Positions 55,417 to 64,000 of a stretch of 64,000 bases of DNA are shown piece after piece. This DNA comes from Trichoplusia ni. Taxonomy: Eukaryota; Arthropoda; Insecta; Lepidoptera; Noctuidae. Location: contig NC_039501.1 of NCBI RefSeq assembly GCF_003590095.1, positions 1,488,001 to 1,552,000 on the forward strand, given 5' to 3'. The first letter of the stretch is position 1. The number at the start of each line of letters is the position of its first letter. Position numbers and translations under genes: made by a program. Below the pieces are notes generated by a model. It searched no databases, was not told the origin of the DNA, and saw only the letters and a program-made list of their open reading frames with translations.

Positions 55417-56479
55417 TACATTTTTTGATACTAAGTACGTTTTAATTTTTTTTTTTATTCGAATGAAGGTTTATAGTAATGGCTACCCTATGTTATTGAT
55501 ATTGGATAGTAAAACAAGTAATGATGTAGAGACATGTCGTTAATAGGACAGTGAGAACTAGAAACGTATTACCTGGTATTAACCATATTTGCATTATGTA
55601 AAACACTAAGAATAAACGGAATACCACATTTTTGCATACCGCTTATCTAATCACTACATCTCATTTTGCTGGGTAACACAGCAAGACTGGTTGTCAAGCA
55701 ACATCAGTTTATAATCTAGTATTACAGCGACAGCTATACTTTCACTCTCATAAACTGAATTGTCAGTTAAAGTAACTCTAACGGTACCTCCAACTATTAA
55801 CTTCACCAAATCGCGTTAACCGCTACTTAAATCTTCTAGATACTTTTTTGACAGATGGCAAAAATTTGCGACCCGTTACTGACAATACTACAGTTTTCAC
55901 CGAGACTTAAAATACAATTGAAATTGACTCTTATAGCTGGGATCTAAGAGTCTAGTTTCGTTCGTGCGTTAAGTCTAGGAATCAAACCTTGATCATGGAA
56001 GGAGCGAGGCCACGCCGGCAATCTTGAGGAAGGTTAAATCGGTACAACACGAGTAAGCTATTACGGACTTTATGAAAATAGTGAATAAAGTCGAATTCTG
56101 TCTGCAATAATGAGGCGAGCTAAGTTAACATTGGATTTAGTACTTGATGCGGGAGGTAATAAGGTTGGTATTTGTTTGTCGTGTCGCATTCGTATCTAGG
56201 TCGTGGAAGAGTTTTTGGCAAGTCCGTTGGCTGGTAACAGAGTAAATTTACCGTCGGCAGAGAATGTGTTTGGTTTAAGATGATGCTTATTTCTTTTCTT
56301 TTATTTTATCGTACTTGGGTCACGTACACTATAACTAACTAAAGAGTTTGGTATCCTATTTGTAGAAACTTATTAGTCTACAATGTTCTTATATGTATTT
56401 CAATTTAAAAAAGGTTTTTATAAACCGAACTTACCAACCAGAACCCACCTTATTAATCTTACCCTTGCAATATCATGAC

Positions 56480-56716
56480 GGGCCTGTTGGTCTAGTGGTT
56501 AGTGACCCTGACTGCTATACCGGGGGTCGTGGGTTCGATTGCCACCCAGGGCAAATGTTTATGTGATGAGCACGATCATTTGTTCTGTATCTGGGCGTAA
56601 TTTATCTATATTATGTATGTATTTAGAAATATATAAGTATGTTTATCAGTTTTCTAGTACTCATAATACAAGCTCTGCTTAGTTTGAGAATAGATGGCGT
56701 TGTAAAAAAAAAAAGA
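56480..56716 (+). mobile_element. tRNA-SINE family B, full length
   Basis: tRNA-like head with A-box 'ttggtctagtggttagtgac' and B-box 'gtgggttcgattgccaccca', a body with 'atctatattatgtatgtatt', tail 'ctctgcttagtttgagaata', 'gatggcgttgt' and a poly-A end. The reference copy for 1877, 13147 and 13421. Confidence 0.9.
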
Positions 56717-58761
56717 AATAAAAAAAATACAAAACTCTGTAGAAAAATCTATGTCATTGTCAAAGTAAGAAAGATTTATAATATTTACAAACAAATAACA
56801 TTATAACACAAATGCAGTAGATGCCATGGTTTCAGGAAATAGCAAGCCGTGCTTGGTACCGCCTCAAGAATAGATGTATAGTTGCATACAACGCGATTGC
56901 ATTGGAAACATCATTAGAACTGCTTCACCCGGCTAATGGTATTTATTTAAGTGAAATATCAAGAGTATGGATGAACTAGATTACAGAGGGCAGTTTTAAT
57001 TGGCATGGAATTATTTAGATTAATTAGAGAGGGAATAGTTTGTTTATTTGTTGTTTGTTTTAATCTGCGTCGGTAAGATAACTCTGTAGCCAAAAATGAA
57101 GGCGATTTCTCCGCAGTGAGATATGTGGACCGCGGTTAAAGATGAGTCATAGCAACATAATACCCAATTTTGAAAATATAATACAATCAAATCAATATCG
57201 CCAACAATCGCAATCAACCAAACCATATACTCAACATAAACTAACACTTAAAACAACATCATATAATATATGAAAGTTATTCTATAAAATACTTACGCAT
57301 AAACTTTCACTGTCAATCTAACATCAACCCTCGATTACCGATTATTATAATTAGTTGGAAGAGATAAATTTGCGTCGTTATCGTGAATACCTTTGCAACC
57401 TTTATTGGATAGTTTGCTGTAGTCATTATCATGTTTGTGTTACATCCATCACAGTCATAACCTCTAGTTTGTGAAAGGTTGCAGTTTAATCTATTGTCAA
57501 AACAATTGATCACGATTTCGATTGGTTGACCGAAGACTACGGGACTTTTTAAAGTGTTAAATATGATATTTTATAGACAATTATCATTGTTTCGTGTTAA
57601 TCAGTTTGGAGAAACCCATTGGAAGTTTGAAAATGATACTTATATACAGCCATAAATAACAATATAATCTGCGCAAAATTAACATATAGCAGAATTGAAA
57701 TTGGGACTCTTTTGCTTAGCAGTGTTTTAAATATTTAGAAAATTTTGTCATACAAGATCGTCACGAGAGAAAAAGTTATGTAACGAATTATTTATTATGC
57801 GATAATTTCTGGTCATAACCGTGTCCTTTAAACAAATATAACAAAAACTATCCTACGAGGATACCTAGAAATGTCACAAACTAACAATTTAATGACGAGG
57901 AAACAGATAAACTACAAAAAAAATCTCATCTGGGCAAACAAGGCTGATCATCGGATATCATTTGATCTAATCACTTTATAATATAAGAAGTCACGATAAG
58001 GCAATCTCGTCTCAAGGATCTGTGAAGAAAATCTGAGGCTTACGACAAAGTAACATTACAAGATCAAAGGTTTAGCGTCCGCGGAGACTTAATTGATTTT
58101 CTATATTTATTAGAAAATGTAATGTTTAAAGATGATTAATAGCTTGTTATTATTGTATAGATAGGAAAAGTTTGTCTTCGCAATACACGCACAAATTAAT
58201 AAACGTTAAAAAAACTATCTCCATTGAAAATCAAAGCTAGAATTTTGCTCAAATATTTAGATATGCCATAAGTAGTGATATACGGCTTCAACCGATACAC
58301 ATGCATCAAACACGGATTAAGCATTCTCGGGATATGCTAGAATAAAAATAATAATGGTATACTGTATTTTTCGGCTATTGTACAGAAACTGTTACATCAT
58401 CTCAGAATTTATTTCCTTACGAACCAGTAAAGCTTAATAGACTCCCGTCTCTTGAAAAAAAAATAATCAAAACTATCACGTACTGTTGAGAACAGTTTAA
58501 CAATAAATTGATTAAACGTATACTTATCGATTATCAAGTTTTAGTTGTAATATATTACTCATAGTTTTATAAATCAATGCCCTATTCACAATAAAGTAAC
58601 TTGTAAATAAATAGACTAAAGTGATTAAGAGTGTTCGCACAACGCGCCGGTAAATACGGTGATTATTCATAAAACCGGGTTAACGAACACTATACACACA
58701 AACAAACATATTATGTGCATATTTACGTATACCTAGTTAATGCCCACTGGAATTTATACGA

Positions 58762-59178
58762 ATGAATTTGCCTTTTAAGTTTTTACACTTCCTCGGTAAC
58801 TTGGGATTTTTTTTCTGTTGTAAGTTGTATGTAAAGTTATTAATTGATATAATCACCGACAATGATCCGCATATTAGATGTATTTTTCCTGTGTGCTTCT
58901 CTCCTGCACAACCCACTCAAATTTGGCAATTGAAAACGATCGTTTTTACCAAGGAGGAAAGTCATAAGAATTTGAAGGAGAACGGCTCCAAATGGAGTAA
59001 AAAAACTACTAAAGAAAACCTAGCCTACACGTGTAATGCAAAACTAGGTTACACAGCTACAAATAAATCAAAAACGAACAATGCAAACAGTTTTCATTAC
59101 AGCAAGTATAATAATTCAAGTATCGTGACACGAAGCTTTGAAATACAACTTTTACTTGAACTAATATTCTTCATATAA
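58762..59178 (+). other. Unassigned 138-codon open frame
   Basis: The N-terminus is hydrophobic (FLGNLGFFFCCKLYVKLLID); the rest is Lys/Asn/Ser-rich. I recognise no family, no splice context and no upstream promoter. It is the longest single-frame ORF in this flank, but may be chance in AT-rich DNA. Confidence 0.15.
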
Positions 59179-59413
59179 AAAAAAACAAGGCAATCGCTAC
59201 TCGAAAACTGCTCTACCGTTTCCACAAAACATTTCTAGACATACAAACTTCGAGAAGGACAATGTAAAGTGCTATTAAGTGTTATATTGTTCTGTAATTT
59301 ATGTAAGCAGTTTGGCAACGTAGGTTTCGCTCAATGCCAGCGCTTGGCAGATAATGATTTACGAAAATATTAAGGATAGCTCATTCGATTACATACATAT
59401 GTATATATCTACT

Positions 59414-59636
59414 TACTAGCTTTTGCCCGCGACTTCGTTCGCGTGGACTTCAGGTTGAGTACGAACTCACATTAGAAACCTCAAAAATTGTAGCCTTTGT
59501 GTTATTCTGATGTATAAGCTATATTGTGGTAAAGTTTCATTAAAATCCCTTCAGTAGTTTTTACGTGAAAGAGTAACAAACATCCATATATCCTTACTTA
59601 CAAACTTTCGCCTTCATAATAGTAGTAGGATTGTAT
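59414..59636 (+). mobile_element. 'tttgcccgcgacttcgt' element, copy 5
   Basis: Starts 'actagcttttgcccgcgact' and ends 'cataatagtagtaggattg'. Strong match, reversed, to 243-541, including 'tattctgatgtataagctat'. Confidence 0.75.
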
Positions 59637-60261
59637 GGAAATCTTGCTCTTATACCATGATATACATTATATTTTTTAATTCTAACGTCCAAATAATTAA
59701 AATACCAATCTGACAAGTCATTGTTACTTAGTTCAATTGTAGTACATTTAAGTGCACTTGTACTTAGCCGCATTCGGTAAGACTGGAAAGCCGACCTCAA
59801 AATCATTTGGGTAAGGCTTGATAAATGATAATGTTCAGTATAATGGGCCAATCGTCACCAATTACGAGACTTGTGGAAGCAGGACAACGCATTACACGTC
59901 GTAGAGCGACATCTCGCTCTCAGCTGTCTTACATTAAGAGGTGATAATAGACTCTCTGCTCCTTCTGTGTTCAATAGTTTTCGGATGTAAAACATTATTA
60001 TTAATAATAACATTTTAAAGATCACTTGTTTCATTATTATGTATGTCATGAATATATAAAGCAATGTAAATGGGAGCAACTTGCAACTGAATATCGAGAA
60101 CGTGTGAATAATTTGTTATCAATTTATAATAGGCCTGAAAGCCTTATCTTGTATTATAATCAAAATTGATTAGAGTAGAAAGGTATTTGAGATTAGATAG
60201 CATTAATCATGATAACAACTTTCTTTAAAATTGTTTCTAATTAAGGAGTTGGATGTATGTA

Positions 60262-60355
60262 TGGAGGAGGAAAGCTGAAAGTCGAGCTCAGTGGAGTTCC
60301 TTGAGAGAGGCTTGAGGCCTATGTCCAGCAGTGGACTGACGGCTGATGATAATGG
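60262..60355 (+). mobile_element. LINE 3' fragment
   Basis: 'gaggcttgaggcctatgtcc', 'agcagtggactgacggctga', then 'tgataatgg'. Confidence 0.6.
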
Positions 60356-60724
60356 ATATGTTTTGCCTTTAATAAACAAGTATAGATCATGAAAGCCCAC
60401 TTGGGTGGTGTTCAAGCGACAAGGGCTCTAAAAATAAAGGATTTTCATTGTTGTTTATACAGCTTCTAAGCAAAAAAATTAATAATAGTTTCCATGTTAG
60501 AAGAATACGTACAAAAAACAAAAGCCTGTCCTAAAAATCTTCGATCAGTTATCACATGTAAGGTACGGCCGATTTCATTCTAATAAAATACTGCCTTGCT
60601 TAAAAGAAAGTATTCATGTCCTTCACAAGTGGCATTAAGAATACAACCGGCCTTTTCCGTAACACATTAAATACACAAACGTCTTATCTAAGACAACATT
60701 CATATCATTGATACATCTTTTCTC

Positions 60725-60960
60725 ATCTTTCCGTTATCAAAGAGCGGCTTGAGTGGGCGTGCCTCGCCGAAGCAATTTGCATGACATTGAAGCGGCCGTG
60801 TTTCACAAAATTATCGCAAGACAAGGCCGCGACTGAAGTTTACCAAATACCGGTGGAACGTTATTACAAACTTATGTTTACCGGTGTCAGTGGCGCTAGG
60901 AGCGCTGTCATTACCTCAATAACTGTCAAATTAGTTCGGTAATATTTTAGTTCCAATTTC
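60725..60960. promoter_or_regulatory. GC-rich island with octamer motif
   Basis: Richer in CpG than its surroundings, with ATTTGCAT (60775-60782), 'ggccgtg', 'ccgcgactg' and 'gtggcgctaggagcgctgtc'. Not coding in any frame that I can relate to a protein. A regulatory role is only an inference. Confidence 0.2.
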
Positions 60961-62787
60961 CGTCACGGGTAAGAATAAATTTGTCGTGCTTTGCTCGCGT
61001 GATTCCGTTTATGTTGTAAACATATTTGTTTATTATTTGTTTTGTTTATCCTTTGAATTTTGCTGCGATTGAAGTGGTTTGAGTTTCTTCATTTTAAGGG
61101 CATGTATTATATTACAAGTTTAACTAGTATCTAGTAGTCTTTAGAATAAGTAAAACAGTCTGGAAAAGAGATCTTTATCCAGCAAGGAAAAAGAATACAG
61201 AAGTATGAAAACCACACATATGACAGATATTAGCTTAGATTCGAAACAAAAGCTAAGTATTCAAATTCGATAAAGATACAAAAATAAATAAGATTATAAT
61301 GAGAAAAACTGCTGAAATACCCAAGATAACTAACAGTTATAATCGTAATTAATACCAAGACTTGGGAACCTAACCTAAAACGACGCTATTAAAAATAAGG
61401 GCAAACATAAACGTGTAAAACGAACCCAAGGACTTAACTTAGGTACATTAGTACCAGCAATCCATTGTTGAATCAAACGGGTCGTGAATTTGGAGCAGTC
61501 ACACAAACCTACATAGCTGGCGTATAATTAAAATTTAATTTAGATCTGATTCGAAGTGGGTCGTGTTATACTAGAATATAGTAGAGCATGTGAACTAGAT
61601 TGAAGTGCATTTTCGTAGGTCTGTAGTAAGGATTATTTAATTGATTTGTTTAAGGGTGTGCGTAAGACTAGGTTTTGAACGCGACTTAGTAAGCATGGAG
61701 GTTGGTGTTCGCTGCAAAAGTTGATATTAGCTAAACATTTTATAAAACGTTTAGCTTCTATCAATGGCTCCTTTAATCAAAAATCTTCACAAACCCGCAA
61801 ATTTTCGGGTTAACAGTAAAGCCACTACAGGCATTATAAACACTTGAGCATTATGAATTAACTGTTAGCTGCTACTTCGTAAATTTGCCCAGAACGAAAT
61901 CCTATAAAATCTCTCGATTTGCCAAAGTTTCTGCCAGTTCCTGTCACGTTTTAAAACACCAGTAATAAGTTACAACACTATACAACTTTACTGTCGTTTT
62001 GTTCTCTTCTTGTCAGACAGGTCCAGATAAAAAGTATATCTTCACATAAGTTGTCAATAGAAGAAGTGTTCGTATCATTCTAAGCATACGGCTTTAAGTT
62101 CTACTTAAATTTTGTTTTAGTTTAAAATTGAAACCTAAATAAATTTCTGTTATGGTTTTATGATAGTAAACAACTTAAAATAGTATGAAAAGAGGTCGAA
62201 TAACAATACTGAAATAGTTTTATTGGATCCGGAAGAGATTCAGGAATAGCTGTGTAATATTAGGATCAGAATTCAGGGCATGATAAACCCATATCCATCG
62301 TTACTACTCAAACATTCAGGACAAAATATCTAGAATTATAAAATTAGATATTTCAAGAATAGTATTAACATTTTTGGTAACAGGAAAATGAAAACTTACT
62401 TTCAAGTGTCAAAACTAAGTAAAGCATTCATTACTCTCACACAAAGATTAATTTTTCCATTTTGATTGAGTTTAAAACTTGACTACTTAAGGATAATTTT
62501 TAATCCGGAAATGTTAACATTAAATCGGAAAAAATACAAACCCTTTTTCATTCAAACACAATCAAACAACTAAACGAAGAACAAAATAGGACGAACATTA
62601 CTGTTAACATACTTGGAATGTTGCTTAAACGTATGTAATACGTGTCTTCTGCCAAAAAAAAAATCACACACCATTAACCTCAGATACTTGCACATGTAAA
62701 AATAAAACTTAGATTTTTTCGTATCAAAAAGCCTCTTTAAACGCAAAATTCCAGTGCAATCTATAACGTTCAGAGACATAGTTGGTT

Positions 62788-62821
62788 CACGTGACTTGAA
62801 CGGGCGACCGGTGGCCACGTG
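62788..62821. promoter_or_regulatory. Paired CACGTG E-boxes
   Basis: Two perfect CACGTG palindromes, 62788-62793 (within ttcacgtgactt, CLEAR/USF-like) and 62816-62821, 28 bp apart, with ACCGGT between them. They lie in a short GC-rich patch of an AT-rich region. Binding is inferred from the motif only. Confidence 0.3.
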
Positions 62822-64000
62822 AGGCGAGCACGTTGTTACTCACACATTTACGTTTCAGACGTAGTACTGGGTACTGAATGCGTATACTGCGTACTGAGTG
62901 TATATTGGAGAGTGAATTTTTGAATAAAAAACGATTTATTTGCTAATTAATAAACTGAAAAGGGTTAGTTAGCGCAAGGGCTGGTTCGAGATGGTGTGCG
63001 ACGGAGTTGGGGATGCGTGCTCTAAGTAAAAGAAACAATACGGTAAAAAAAAAAATAACGAAATACAATGATAATAACAGCAGAAGGAAATGATTTAGTT
63101 AATGTTTTCCTGAGATAAGCATAATTAGTCTTAATAGTCGTAGTACTTTCTATGAAGTGACAATAAAATTGCTCACCAAAATACTATATTCGATCTATCT
63201 AATATCTTCGGCCAATATTTCCTTTTTAACTTTGGCACTCTTTCCCACGTTGTAGAAACAATTCAAAGCAAACTTTAGGGATGCGTTTTAAATCTCTTAA
63301 ATAAGCGACCGTATTTGAAAGAAGGGTACGGTAATATTTTAGCAGCGGTAACTGTTAGAAAAAGCCAGTCTAATGTCAAAAATCTTAGTTTAATAATTAA
63401 CCTTCTACATAACAAAATACGTTTAAGAAAATCCAACATCGAATACAATTACTTAAAGTTGAAGCACATCTGACTCTATCAAGGGAGCTGTTTAATATTC
63501 ATTGGATCCAGACCGAGGTCCAAGGATACCGTCTCAAGGCTGAGTCTAGCTTAATACTAAGATATTTATAAATACTAGAGAGAATATAAAGGGTTTGTGT
63601 GTTTTGGGTAATTGGGATTGGTTAATTATTTTGAGTGCATATTGTGTTACTGCTTAAAGCTGCTTTACTCGACTCTTCCGTCGTTCCTAGACTTCATAGG
63701 ATGTATTATAATTTAGATAATTAAAACAATGAGTACGTGAAGGTATATTAATGAAAAGCGTTAAACAGAGACTAAATAAGAAACATTTTATTAGAACGGA
63801 TAGAAAGTGGATGGTGAAAAATCAAAGCTTTTGTCGCTACAAACTTATAAAGGTAGATTTTTGTACCAGTTTGGCAACTCGAATTTTTTAACAATTTAAA
63901 TACACCTATGTCACAATTTTGCAACGAGATAAAAAAAACATGAATAATAACAGCTGTCTCGATACAATCGATTACATTGCGACAGCGACTAGTCAATTCG

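Larger units (their letters stand above)
51274..64000 (-). other. Upstream JIL-1 intron or flank (12.7 kb) with no recognised exon
   Basis: I looked on the minus strand for the missing AGC N-lobe motifs (GxGAYGxV, GGELF, HRDLKLEN-type, FCGTxEYMAPE) and found none. The DNA is AT-rich with a few repeats. The gene's 5' exons are therefore expected right of base 64000, unless a short first exon is hidden here. Confidence 0.6.

Noticed and set aside
56480..56552. A possible functional tRNA gene (good A- and B-boxes).
   Set aside because: The acceptor stem does not pair well, and the sequence continues into a SINE body and poly-A tail shared with other copies, so it is a SINE head.
1..64000. CRISPR arrays, operons, phage or plasmid modules.
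   Set aside because: No regularly spaced direct repeats, no ribosome-binding-site-linked ORF series; splice sites and repeats are those of an insect nuclear genome.

Overview
The window is insect nuclear DNA, most likely from a moth or butterfly (Lepidoptera). The evidence is GT-AG spliced genes, AT-rich introns around GC-rich exons, and a dense load of short repeats of lepidopteran type: two tRNA-derived SINE families, 'gttgcccgcgacttcgt' and 'agctgacccagca' elements, and LINE 3' fragments ending 'ggaggcctatgtccagcagtggac'. No bacterial operon, CRISPR array or virus-like gene is visible. The species cannot be named from the sequence alone.

Two protein-coding genes are supported, both on the minus strand and both incomplete at a window edge. 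The left gene (598-40267) is the MAP4K3/5 orthologue, called happyhour (hppy) in Drosophila. I place 18 coding exons, from the start codon at 40265-40267 to the exon ending at 598, with every splice phase consistent. They encode about 1063 residues: a GCK-I kinase domain, a long linker and most of a CNH (citron homology) domain. The last CNH exon(s) lie beyond base 1. Intron 1 is 25 kb and is a repeat graveyard.

The right gene (44347-51273) is the MSK1/2 (RPS6KA5/4) orthologue, called JIL-1 in flies, a nuclear tandem kinase that phosphorylates histone H3. Twelve exons encode the C-lobe of the N-terminal AGC kinase domain, its hydrophobic-motif tail, the complete C-terminal CAMK-type kinase domain and a long basic tail with an AT-hook and a linker-histone-like end. 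The exons for the first kinase N-lobe were not found in 51274-64000 and should lie beyond the right edge.

The genes are head-to-tail. The JIL-1 stop codon is 4.1 kb upstream of the hppy start codon, and the gap is AT-rich with no further gene. The two kinases act in different compartments (cytoplasmic MAP4K/TORC1/Hippo signalling versus chromatin), and nothing in the sequence shows that they work as one system.

The main points for follow-up are: a cysteine-rich 866-bp exon in the hppy linker that can be skipped in frame together with its neighbour; an AT-hook plus H1-like tail on the JIL-1 kinase; a SINE-associated duplication of an hppy exon end including its splice donor; two MITEs with clear terminal inverted repeats, one carrying a perfect CRE palindrome; and CpG/E-box-rich intronic islands that could be regulatory.
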